NCBI GenBank assembly: GCA_028716845.1
Contig: JAQUPF010000012.1
Location: 1-64,000 of the forward strand
Direction of reading: 5' to 3'
DNA: 64,000 bases
Source: a bacterium
GTDB taxonomy: Bacteria > Auribacterota > Tritonobacteria > UBA1439
Shown here one piece after another: positions 33,504 through 41,089 of the stretch. Position 1 is the first letter of the stretch. Every line of letters starts with the position of its first letter. The notes below the pieces were generated by a model that saw only the letters and a program-made list of their open reading frames with translations, had not been told where the DNA came from and did not search any database. Both the position numbers and the translations under genes were made by a program.

Positions 33504-34451
33504 GTGGAGCGGGAGAACTGGAAGCCGAGAAAGGTGGTCGTCGTCGGCGCGGGCGCGGTGGGCTCGACGTTCGTCTACGCCCTCGCTCGGAATGGCATTG
33601 CCGATGAGATCGTCCTGATCGACCGGGACGACAAATTGCTCCGGGGGCAGGTGCTGGATCTGGCCCACGGTTTGCCCTTCTTCCCGACCGTCGTGATTCG
33701 GGCGGGCGATTACCCTGATTGCGCCGATGCCCACGTCGTCGTCATCGCCGCGGGGGCGAAGCAGAAGCCCGGGGAATCCCGCCTGGATCTCCTCCGGAGA
33801 AACGTCGGCATCATGGAGGGGATCGTCGACAGGATCATCCGGACGGGCTCGCAGGCCGTCATGGTGGTGGTCAGCAATCCGGTGGACATCCTGACGCACG
33901 TGGCCGCGCGGAGAGCCGACCGGGAGCGGGGGAGGGTGATCGGCTCGGGGACCGTTCTGGACAGCGCGAGATTCCGCTATCTCCTCAGCCGCCACTGCGG
34001 CGTGGATGTCCATAATGTGCACGCCTACATACTGGGGGAGCACGGGGACAGCGAGTTCGCCGCCTGGTCCATGACCCATCTCGCCGGCATGGCGATCGAC
34101 GACTACTGCCCGACCTGCATGAAGTGCGGCGATTGGAGACGGGATCGGGCCGATATCGAGAAGGCGGTGAGGGATTCGGCCTATCACGTCATCGATTACA
34201 AGGGATCCACCTTCTACGCGATCGGCCTCGCCCTCGCGCTGATCGTCGGTGCGATCCTCCGGAATCAGCACAGCGTGCTCACGGTTTCAACCATGCTCGA
34301 CGGGGAATACGGGGTGAAGGATGTCTGCCTCAGCGTGCCGTGCATCGTGAACCAACGCGGCGTTGCCAGGATCGTGGAGGGGAGGCTCCGCGAGGAGGAG
34401 CTCGCCTCCCTTTCGAATTCGGCGGCAGTGCTTCGGAAGGAGATCGGATGA
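33504..34451 (+). CDS. ldh: L-lactate dehydrogenase
   Basis: 315 residues from a GTG. The NAD-binding glycine motif VGAGAVGSTFVYAL, Asp of LIDRDDKLL, the substrate loop GAKQKPGESR (Gln at the specificity position marks lactate rather than malate dehydrogenase), SNPVDILTHVA and the active-site His in YILGEHGDSEF are all present. It interconverts pyruvate and L-lactate with NADH in the cytoplasm. Its stop overlaps the nucleotidase start by 4 nt (ATGA). A CPTCMKCGDW insertion around residue 195 gives two extra Cys, comparable with other bacterial LDHs. Confidence 0.93.
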   Translation: MERENWKPRKVVVVGAGAVGSTFVYALARNGIADEIVLIDRDDKLLRGQVLDLAHGLPFFPTVVIRAGDYPDCADAHVVVIAAGAKQKPGESRLDLLRRNVGIMEGIVDRIIRTGSQAVMVVVSNPVDILTHVAARRADRERGRVIGSGTVLDSARFRYLLSRHCGVDVHNVHAYILGEHGDSEFAAWSMTHLAGMAIDDYCPTCMKCGDWRRDRADIEKAVRDSAYHVIDYKGSTFYAIGLALALIVGAILRNQHSVLTVSTMLDGEYGVKDVCLSVPCIVNQRGVARIVEGRLREEELASLSNSAAVLRKEIG

Positions 34452-35986
34452 GACTGCGCCGGCTCCTCGCCCTCGCGCTCATCCTGTGCGCCGGCTGCCG
34501 GGGCATCGAGCCGGCCGCGCGGGTCTCCCTCTGCATCCTCCACACGAACGACATCCACGGCCACATCGTCCCGAGACGGGTCCTCGGCTGGGACGAGGAG
34601 GCCGGGGGGGCGGCCGTGCTCGCCGGGTGCGTGAACGCCGTGCGGAGGGAGAACAGGAAGAAGGGGGGCCACACGCTCCTCCTCGACGCCGGTGACTTCT
34701 TCGTGGGATCGCCGGAAGGGGACCTCTCGGAGGGGGTCGCAGTCGTGGAGGTGATGAACGAGATCGGCTACGACGCCCTCGTCCTCGGCAACCACGACTG
34801 GGACGGGGGGGTCGCCAACGTCATCGACCTCGCCTCGCGGGCCGCCTTCCCCTTCCTCGGGGCGAACGTCATCGATCTCGAGACCGGGACGAATCCGCCG
34901 TTCGTCCTGCCGCACCTCGTCGTGGAATGCGGGCCGCTCAGGGTCGGCGTGATCGGGGCCGCGCTCGGGGAGGAGACGCCGCAGGAGGCGCCCGGCGGGG
35001 GCAGGATCGTCTGCGGGAAGCCGTGGCGGCACGTGCGCGCGTCGGTCGAGGCGCTGCGGAGTGAGGGGGTCGAATGCATCGTCCTCCTCAGCCACCTCGG
35101 CCTCTGGGCGGACAAGCGGATCGCGCGCGACGTCGAGGGGATCGACGTGATCATCGGCGGCCACCACCACCTGAAGATGGACGAGCCGTTCCGGTCGCCC
35201 GCGGGCGGGACGCTCATCTGCCAGGCGGGGAGCTACGGGAGGCATCTCGGGAGGCTCGATTTGAGGGTCGACCCCCGCTCGGGGGCGGTGGAGGATTACT
35301 CCTACGAGCTCATCCCCCTCACGGAGGGGCGCTGCCCGCCCGACCGGGCGGTGGCCGCCGTCGTGGAGAAGTGGCGCAGGGCGACGGGGGAGCGGTTCGA
35401 CGAGGTCGTCGGCCGATCCGACGCCGATTTCAGGAAGGACGTGGACGGAGTCCGGATACTCGGCGAGATGATCGCCGACGGGATGCGCGAGGCGACCGGG
35501 GCGCATATCTCGTTCAACCAGCGCCACGGGATCCGCGGCGCCCTCCCCGGCGGCACGGTCACGTATCGCGACGTCTACGCGGTCCTGCCGTTCGACGACA
35601 CGCTCTGGACCGTCACGCTCACCGGACGGCAGGTCCGGGATGTCCTGGAGCGGACGCTCTCGTTCCGGCGCCAGGACAACCTCAGGTTCTCGGGGCTCGC
35701 GGTCGAGTACGATCCCGCGGCCCCGCGCGGCGAGCGGCTGGTGGCCGCCATGTGCGGGGAGGACGAGCTGCGCGACGGCGAGTCGTACCTCGTGGCGGTC
35801 AACACGTACCTCGTGCACTGGGGGTTCATCAGCGAGCTCGTCGCGGAGGGGAGCGACCTCCGCGACACCGGCCTGATGCTCAGGGACATGTTCAGCGACT
35901 ACATCCGGGCGCACAGCCCGCTCTCCCCCGAGACGTTCCTCCCCACCCGGCTCGTGGCGGTCGAGGGGGCCGCGGCGCTCAGGTAG
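34448..35986 (+). CDS. UshA-like 5'-nucleotidase/2',3'-cyclic phosphodiesterase lipoprotein
   Basis: 512 residues. The lipoprotein signal LLALALILCAGC ends in a lipobox Cys. The metallophosphatase domain carries LHTNDIHGHIVPR, DAGDFFVGSPEGD, LGNHDWDGG, LLSHLGLWAD and GGHHHLKMDE, the full set of two-metal ligands. The C-terminal nucleotidase domain (about 320-500) has FNQRHGIRG, VLPFDDTLWTVTLTG and VAVNTYLV. It should hydrolyse nucleotides outside the inner membrane for scavenging. Coupled to LDH by an ATGA overlap, a pairing without an obvious metabolic reason. Confidence 0.92.
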   Translation: MRLRRLLALALILCAGCRGIEPAARVSLCILHTNDIHGHIVPRRVLGWDEEAGGAAVLAGCVNAVRRENRKKGGHTLLLDAGDFFVGSPEGDLSEGVAVVEVMNEIGYDALVLGNHDWDGGVANVIDLASRAAFPFLGANVIDLETGTNPPFVLPHLVVECGPLRVGVIGAALGEETPQEAPGGGRIVCGKPWRHVRASVEALRSEGVECIVLLSHLGLWADKRIARDVEGIDVIIGGHHHLKMDEPFRSPAGGTLICQAGSYGRHLGRLDLRVDPRSGAVEDYSYELIPLTEGRCPPDRAVAAVVEKWRRATGERFDEVVGRSDADFRKDVDGVRILGEMIADGMREATGAHISFNQRHGIRGALPGGTVTYRDVYAVLPFDDTLWTVTLTGRQVRDVLERTLSFRRQDNLRFSGLAVEYDPAAPRGERLVAAMCGEDELRDGESYLVAVNTYLVHWGFISELVAEGSDLRDTGLMLRDMFSDYIRAHSPLSPETFLPTRLVAVEGAAALR

Positions 35987-36059
35987 GCGGCGGGCGGGAC
36001 CCCACGGTCGGGCCGGCGTCGGAGAGGGCGCGGGCGGCCGATCCCGGATGCCGCGGAGA

Positions 36060-37061
36060 TCATCCGGCCGAGAGGAATGCCTCCTCCAGCTCCTCCGGCG
36101 AGTCGAAGAAGACGCAGGCCGGGAAGTCGCCCTCGTCCGTCTCCTCCGTTCCCGCCCGCCTGATGTAGATGCCGCGCACCCGCGACGGGTATTCGGACGC
36201 GACCGCCGAGTAGATGCGCGCGTCATCCTGCGATGCGTCGCCGAGGAGGAGGAACCGCATCCCCGGATAGGCGTCCAGGATGTCGCGTATCGCGGCCGTC
36301 TTGTGGCGGAAGACGGAATCCCCCCGGAGGAATGAGGCGCCTTCCTGCGGCCCCAGCCGGAGGAGCACGAGGGGGCCGGGGGGGAAGCCGTTGAGGCGGA
36401 GGAAGTCGCCGATCCGCTCCATGAGCGGCTCCGGCGAGGCGGAGACGTAGAAGACGGGCCGCTCGACGTCCGGATCCGCCCGCACGAAGCGGATGAGGAG
36501 GTTCGCCATGCCGCGCACGGGCCGGTCGGTCGTCGCGTCGCCGAGGAGGAAGTCCCGCACGACCTTGCCCCTGTCCCCGATGCCGGTCTGCTTGATCGTG
36601 TCGTCGATGTCCGAGATGAGCCCGATCGTCGCGCGGGGGTCGGGGACGTACACGGTCCCGACACCGACCTCCGCCCCCCCGTGGAACGCCCGCACCCGCA
36701 CCGTCCCCCGCCACGGCCTCCCCGCGGGCGCCGGCATCGCGATCTCGATGCGCCCCCGCCTGCCGCTCACGACCTCCGCCTCGACCCCGTCGGCCCTCAG
36801 GAGGATGCGCTCTTCCGACTCGGTGTCGCGCAGAAAGGGGAGCGCCGAGGAGATCGCCTTCCTGAGGCGCGCGAACGGCAGCCGGCCGATGGCCCGCCGG
36901 TCCCCCGCCTGGTCCTCGTACACGAGACCGCGCACGTGGAGGACCTCGGGCGTCCCGTAGGACGGCATGACGGCGACCCTGATCGCCTCGTCGGCCATCG
37001 CTGCGGGCGCCGGGAGAATGAGCAGGATGGACGTCGCGAGGAACCATCTCGACGCATGCAT
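36060..37061 (-). CDS. App1-like phosphatidate phosphatase (DUF2183), exported
   Basis: 333 residues from ATG 37061; the extension to 37169 lacks a signal. A signal peptide (WFLATSILLILPAPAAMA) precedes a beta-rich region (about 25-170), then the App1 catalytic domain of the HAD superfamily: ISDIDDTIKQTGIGDRGKVV (DXDXT nucleophile), VSASPEPLMERIGDFLRLN, FRHKTAAIRDILDAYPG and LLLGDASQDDARIY. Eukaryotic App1 dephosphorylates phosphatidate; the bacterial substrate is not established. Convergent with the nucleotidase gene. Confidence 0.88.
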   Translation of the reverse strand: MHASRWFLATSILLILPAPAAMADEAIRVAVMPSYGTPEVLHVRGLVYEDQAGDRRAIGRLPFARLRKAISSALPFLRDTESEERILLRADGVEAEVVSGRRGRIEIAMPAPAGRPWRGTVRVRAFHGGAEVGVGTVYVPDPRATIGLISDIDDTIKQTGIGDRGKVVRDFLLGDATTDRPVRGMANLLIRFVRADPDVERPVFYVSASPEPLMERIGDFLRLNGFPPGPLVLLRLGPQEGASFLRGDSVFRHKTAAIRDILDAYPGMRFLLLGDASQDDARIYSAVASEYPSRVRGIYIRRAGTEETDEGDFPACVFFDSPEELEEAFLSAG

Positions 37062-37189
37062 GGGGCGACTCCGTTCACGGGGAGAAAAAACCATTCTACC
37101 ATCGGGCGAGAGAAAAGAATAGATGCCCCGCTCGGGATATGGTAGAGCGGGTGGTGATTCCTCGTGCACGGCGCGGCCCCGCGGGAGCC

Positions 37190-37244
37190 GGGGGGAATTT
37201 GTTCGTTACATCCTGCGGGGGAGAGCGATAGATAATACGTCTTC
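37190..37244. repeat. Half copy of the palindromic repeat, copy D
   Basis: ggggggaatttgttcgttacatcctg...gataatacgtcttc matches the right half of copies A and B (ggggtgaataagctcgtaacat...aggtacaacgtctgc). No convincing left half remains. It ends at the base before the ATP-grasp ATG at 37245, so the gene's ribosome-binding region (gggggagag) lies inside the repeat. Confidence 0.5.
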
Positions 37245-38102
37245 ATGAAGCTCGCGGTGCTCATTCACGAGAAGGACAGGTTCGAGCGGTCCAAGTACTT
37301 CCTGACGCTCCTCGTTGATGCCTGGAGGAGGGAGGGGATCGAGGTCACGCTGCTCCGGGGGGCGGGCCGTTTCGAGCCCGCGGACGCGGTCTTCCTCCAC
37401 GTGGACCAGACCGTCGTTCCGAGGGAGTACCTCTCGCTCTGCCGGCGCTACCCGATCGCCATCAACGGGCGGGTCGCGGACATCTCGAAGCGCAGGGTGA
37501 GTTCCCGCCTGGTCGGGTTCCACGATCCGTACGATGGGGAGGTCATCGTCAAAACGGACCGCAATTTCGGAGGCACCCAGGAGCGGCGGCGGCAGGGCAG
37601 CGGCCCCGCGCGGCGGTTCCGGGAGCGGCTCCGGGGCGCCCTCCCCTGGAGCCTGTCCGGCCACCTCACGCCGGATGATTACCCGATCTATCCATCGCGC
37701 CGGGACGTCCCCCTCGCCGTCTGGCTGAACCCGTCGCTCGTCGTCGAGCGGTTCATCCCGGAACGCGAGGGGAAGTACTACGCCCTCCGCCAGTGGGTGT
37801 TCCTCGGCGACCGGGAGACGAGCGGGCGCGTCCTCTCCGCCGAACGGATCGTCAAGTCGACGAACGTGGCGCACCGGGAATACGACCTCCCCATACCGGA
37901 CGCCATCCGCGCCGAGCGGAGGAGACTGGGGTTCGACTACGGCAAGTTCGACTACGTCCTCCATGACGGGGAGGCGGTGCTCCTCGACGCGAACGCCACC
38001 CACACCTTCAACCGGCAGAACCCCTCGCGGCGCCTGTTGGAGAGCGTGGGCGTCCTCTCGAAGGGCCTCCATGCCCTCCTCGCTGCGCCCGGGGAGCCCT
38101 GA
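37245..38102 (+). CDS. ATP-grasp-like protein, first of a tandem pair
   Basis: 285 residues. The N-terminus (MKLAVLIHEKDRFERSKYFL) and ADAVFLHVDQTVVPREYLSL resemble the pre-ATP-grasp fold. A central VIVKTDRNFGGTQERR has the Lys plus Gly-rich loop of ATP-grasp nucleotide binding, VVERFIPEREGKYYALRQWV fits the adenine-side strand, and FDYGKFDYVLHDGEAVLLDANATHTFN gives the metal-binding D...DANATH (usual D...E.N). The peptide and amino-acid ligases of this fold join carboxylates to amines; no substrate can be named. The next ATP-grasp gene begins 13 nt later. Confidence 0.7.
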   Translation: MKLAVLIHEKDRFERSKYFLTLLVDAWRREGIEVTLLRGAGRFEPADAVFLHVDQTVVPREYLSLCRRYPIAINGRVADISKRRVSSRLVGFHDPYDGEVIVKTDRNFGGTQERRRQGSGPARRFRERLRGALPWSLSGHLTPDDYPIYPSRRDVPLAVWLNPSLVVERFIPEREGKYYALRQWVFLGDRETSGRVLSAERIVKSTNVAHREYDLPIPDAIRAERRRLGFDYGKFDYVLHDGEAVLLDANATHTFNRQNPSRRLLESVGVLSKGLHALLAAPGEP

Positions 38103-38115
38103 CCCGGAGTTCCCC

Positions 38116-39303
38116 ATGGAACCGCTGCTGCGCCCACGGACGACGCAGAAGGAGATCTACGGCCCCGGCGTCATCTACTCGCCGCGCGCCTCCTCGAACG
38201 CCTCCACGTGGATGGGATTGGAGGAGCCGCACCTCGACTTCCTCACCGGCGGGCAGCTGACCGTCATGGGGGGCATGCCGATCCTGTGCGCGGCGGGCGT
38301 CTCGACGCCGGAGGGGCTCCGGCTTCTTCGGGACGCGGGGTTTGAGACGGCCTCGGAGATCCACCGCTTCCGCGGCGAATCGGACTACCGGCGGATGCTC
38401 TCGGCGCTCGGCGGGGAGGGGCGCAGGGTCGCCGTCCAGCACCTCCTCCCGGTCTCGGAGCTCCCTGCCGAACACTGCCTCGTCCCGCCGGCCGTGCTGT
38501 CGTTCATCAACAACAAGGGCAACCTGTCGGAGCTGGTCGCCGCCCCGCACGTGCCGCCGCGGGAGGTCGTGCCCTCGGCGGGGCTCCTCCGCTCCCGCCC
38601 GGCCCTCCCGTGCGTCATCAAGGCGGTCACCGACGAGTCGACCGGCGGGGGCTTCGACGTCGCCGTCTGCCGCTCCGCCGCGGAGTTCACCCTCGCCGCG
38701 GAGCGGTTCAGGACGTGCCCGCAGGTCGTCGTGGAGGGATTCATCGAGATGCGGCGCAACCTCTGCCTCAACTACGGCGTGCTGCCCGACGGGCGCGTCG
38801 TCTACATCGGTTCCGCCGAGCAGGTGTGCCGACCGGACGGCATATACGAGGGCAACTGGATCGACGGCGAGAGCGACGCCCCCGATGCGGCGGCGGCGAT
38901 CGGGGCCGCGATCGCGCGCGCGGGGCGCGACCGCGGCTACCGGGGCTGCGTCGGGATCGACCTCGCCGTCCTGGAGGACGGGCGGACCGTCGTCTACGAC
39001 CTGAACTTCCGGGTCAACGGCTCGACGGCGTCGCTGCTGCTCGCGGACGCGATCCGGAGGAACCTCGACCGCACGGTGATCCGGTACCGGGGCTGGCAGT
39101 GGGAGGGCACCTATCGCGGCATGCTCGATGCCGTCTACACGGCCATGGGGAGGGGCATCCTGCTGCCGCTCAGCAGCTACGACCCCGTCGCGGGTGGGCA
39201 TTCCCGGACCCAGCCCCGGCTGAAGTGCCTCGTCCTCGGCGCGACGCGCGAGGAGGTGCGGGAGCGCGAGCGTGAACTCGCCGGGATGGGGTTTGCCGAG
39301 TGA
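38116..39303 (+). CDS. ATP-grasp-like protein, second of a tandem pair
   Basis: 395 residues from ATG 38116. An N-terminal domain of about 130 residues (IYSPRASSNASTWMGLEEPH; LPVSELPAEHCLVPPAVLSF, INNKGNLSEL) precedes an ATP-grasp region with CVIKAVTDESTGGGFDVAVC, VVVEGFIEMRRNLCLNYGVL, IGSAEQVCRPDGIYEGNWID and GIDLAVLEDGRTVVYDLNFR VNG, which has the D...D.N.R.N metal and ATP ligands. It is probably a carboxylate-amine ligase. Pairing with the upstream ATP-grasp gene suggests two successive ligations or a heteromeric enzyme. A strong hairpin terminator follows immediately. Confidence 0.75.
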   Translation: MEPLLRPRTTQKEIYGPGVIYSPRASSNASTWMGLEEPHLDFLTGGQLTVMGGMPILCAAGVSTPEGLRLLRDAGFETASEIHRFRGESDYRRMLSALGGEGRRVAVQHLLPVSELPAEHCLVPPAVLSFINNKGNLSELVAAPHVPPREVVPSAGLLRSRPALPCVIKAVTDESTGGGFDVAVCRSAAEFTLAAERFRTCPQVVVEGFIEMRRNLCLNYGVLPDGRVVYIGSAEQVCRPDGIYEGNWIDGESDAPDAAAAIGAAIARAGRDRGYRGCVGIDLAVLEDGRTVVYDLNFRVNGSTASLLLADAIRRNLDRTVIRYRGWQWEGTYRGMLDAVYTAMGRGILLPLSSYDPVAGGHSRTQPRLKCLVLGATREEVRERERELAGMGFAE

Positions 39304-39333
39304 AACGGGGGGCGGGTCGCCCCGCCCCCCGTT
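39304..39333. terminator. Bidirectional hairpin terminator
   Basis: aacggggggcggg - tcg - ccccgccccccgtt forms a stem of about 13 bp with a tiny loop, right after the stop at 39303 and between two convergent genes. Confidence 0.7.
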
Positions 39334-39367
39334 CCGATCTCCGGCGCGTGGCGCGCCGTCCGTCTCT

Positions 39368-40036
39368 CTACTGCGCGAGGACGTAGACGTCCACCCGACC
39401 GACAGCGGCCGGACCGAATCCGCCCTCCTGGTCGAAATCCATCGTGGACGGCGCCCCGCCACCCTTCAGGCGCCAGCGCCGCGGGTCGGCCTGCTCCTGG
39501 CCGGTCAGCAGATTCCTGAGGCTCAGGTAGTAGCCGGAGCCGGGGACATAGGTGGAGGTCAGCTCGTACGGGACGTTGAGCTGGTAGACGAGGCCTGTGT
39601 CCACGGGCTGATCCTCGTGCCCGGCCGGCTGGCAGTTGGCGGCGACGCGGTTGCGCGGCCCCATCGAATACTTGTAGAGCAGGGTGCCGCCCCTGTTCCG
39701 CACGTTCATCGAAAGGGCGTTCCGGTGGCTCCCCTGCATGAGGACGCGGAAGACGATCTTCATCGGCCTCTCCACGCCCGCCCCGCTCCGGAGCGCCCAT
39801 CCGCACTGCCCGTGGAACCAGATCGCGTGCTGGGCGAGCTCGTGGCCGACGAAGATCCGCCCCGGCGTCCGCTTGCCGTGGAGGTACGACTGGCCCGAGC
39901 TCCATCCGCCCGCGCCACCGCTCCAGTCCTCCGAGTAGATGAGCTGCCAGTTCTGCGCCCGGGCGACCGACGCGCCGCAGGCGACCGCCGCCGCGACGAC
40001 CGCCGCCGCCATCCACCGCCGCAATGATCCGTTCAT
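39368..40036 (-). CDS. Exported protein of unknown function, beta-rich
   Basis: 222 residues from ATG 40036, which lies 7 nt after a perfect ggagg; the ATG at 40039 would be only 4 nt away. A typical signal peptide (WMAAAVVAAAVACGASVARA-Q) is followed by Trp-rich NWQLIYSEDWSGGAGGWSSG, then VFRVLMQGSHRNALSMNVRN, YELTSTYVPGSGYYLSLRN and a closing GRVDVYVLAQ. The alternating pattern looks like a jelly-roll or concanavalin-like carbohydrate-binding fold. No catalytic residues are recognised. It ends at the bidirectional terminator. Confidence 0.7.
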   Translation of the reverse strand: MNGSLRRWMAAAVVAAAVACGASVARAQNWQLIYSEDWSGGAGGWSSGQSYLHGKRTPGRIFVGHELAQHAIWFHGQCGWALRSGAGVERPMKIVFRVLMQGSHRNALSMNVRNRGGTLLYKYSMGPRNRVAANCQPAGHEDQPVDTGLVYQLNVPYELTSTYVPGSGYYLSLRNLLTGQEQADPRRWRLKGGGAPSTMDFDQEGGFGPAAVGRVDVYVLAQ

Positions 40037-40177
40037 CATCACGCCTCCTTTTTCCGCATCCTCGAACCGCCGCCCGCCGATGCCGCATCGGCGGCGCGCC
40101 GTCGGCCGGTGCCCGCGGGGGCGGCCCGGTCCGGCGGGAGCGTGCAGTATAGGGCACACCCCCGCCGCCGGCAATAA

Positions 40178-40470
40178 AATAATCCGTAAAGAATCCGTGG
40201 TTCGGGGTTCATCGTTTTGCCGCGGATCTTCGCAGATGACCGCAGATACAACGAACTGCCTCGCCGCGGATTGACGCGGATTATTGCGGATTCAACCGCA
40301 GCCCGGGGGATGACTGAATATCCGATCGGGTTCTGTGCGAGTCCGCGGTACAAATTCTGTGATTTCTGATATCTCCGTTGCTCAATCAATCCGCGTCCAT
40401 CCGCGGCAAGAACTATATTCCGCGTTGATAGTCGAACGTGAAATGCACAATCCGTGGATATCCGTCGAAG
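40178..40470. repeat. Degenerate GCGGAT/ATCCGTG repeat tract
   Basis: Short degenerate units such as aatccgtaaagaatccgtgg, ccgcggattgacgcggattattgcgg and tccgcgtccatccgcggcaa recur here in both orientations over about 290 bp, with AT-rich spacers. The same kind of tract appears at 51514, 54633 and 58712. No gene is present. Confidence 0.6.
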
Positions 40471-40510
40471 AGACGTGAGAATCAGCGGCGGGTGGTGCAT
40501 GGAAAAGAAG

Positions 40511-40545
40511 ACGGCCCCGCCGCTCGCACCGAACGGCGGGGCCGT
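40511..40545 (-). terminator. Rho-independent terminator of the cold-shock gene
   Basis: acggccccgccg ... cggcggggccgt forms a 12-bp stem with an 11-nt loop. On the minus strand it is followed by tcttcttttcc, a pyrimidine-rich tail, 19 bases downstream of the csp stop. Confidence 0.8.
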
Positions 40546-40563
40546 TGTGTGATCAATGTGAAA

Positions 40564-40770
40564 TTACGAACTCAGCTGACGCACATTGACCGCTTGCTGG
40601 CCCTTCTTGCCGGGGGCGACGTCGAACTCGACCTCTTCCCCGTCCTGGAGGGTCTTGAAGCCCTGAGCCAGAATCGAGCTGTGGTGCACGAAGAGATCCT
40701 TGCCGTCTTCGGGCGTGATGAATCCATAGCCCTTCCGCTCATCGAACCACTTCACTTTACCTCGAGCCAT
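40564..40770 (-). CDS. Cold-shock protein (CspA family)
   Basis: 68 residues from ATG 40770, with aaggag 8 nt upstream. The single OB-fold cold-shock domain has both RNA-binding motifs, KGYGFITPE (RNP1) and DLFVHHSSI (RNP2), and the [10 protein letters not shown] start. It binds single-stranded RNA or DNA as a chaperone. The 5' side (40771-41089) is a long non-coding stretch, as usual for csp genes with long leaders, and contains a degenerate palindromic repeat. Confidence 0.95.
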   Translation of the reverse strand: MARGKVKWFDERKGYGFITPEDGKDLFVHHSSILAQGFKTLQDGEEVEFDVAPGKKGQQAVNVRQLSS

Positions 40771-40876
40771 TGTGACGCGACTCCTTTGATAGAGAGGTGA
40801 ATCAGTACCGGAAACCGCCTCCGCTCCATCGCGGCGCGGCTCCACGGATCGGGGGGGCCCGGAAAAACAAGAACCG

Positions 40877-40932
40877 CGGGTCTGAGTAATCCCTCGCCCA
40901 CGGCTGATAGATTACGCAACCTATACGTCCGA
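40877..40932. repeat. Possible degenerate half copy of the palindromic repeat, copy E
   Basis: ggctgatagattacgcaacctatacgtcc aligns with tgctgagagagtacgcaacagatacaacgtct of copy B. It lies in the 319-nt gap 40771-41089 upstream of the cold-shock gene. No left half is seen. The rest of the gap holds nothing recognised. Confidence 0.35.
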
Positions 40933-41089
40933 ACTCCACCCTGATCTCCGGAAGTTTACCATACGGGCGCCCGAAGTCAAGCAAACATTCCGTATAATTT
41001 TCAGCGGCGCGCCCGGCCGGCGTCGTTCTGATTGCAACATGTTGCGGGGCAGTTTGATAGGTATATTCCGCCCCCCGGCGGTCGCCGCC

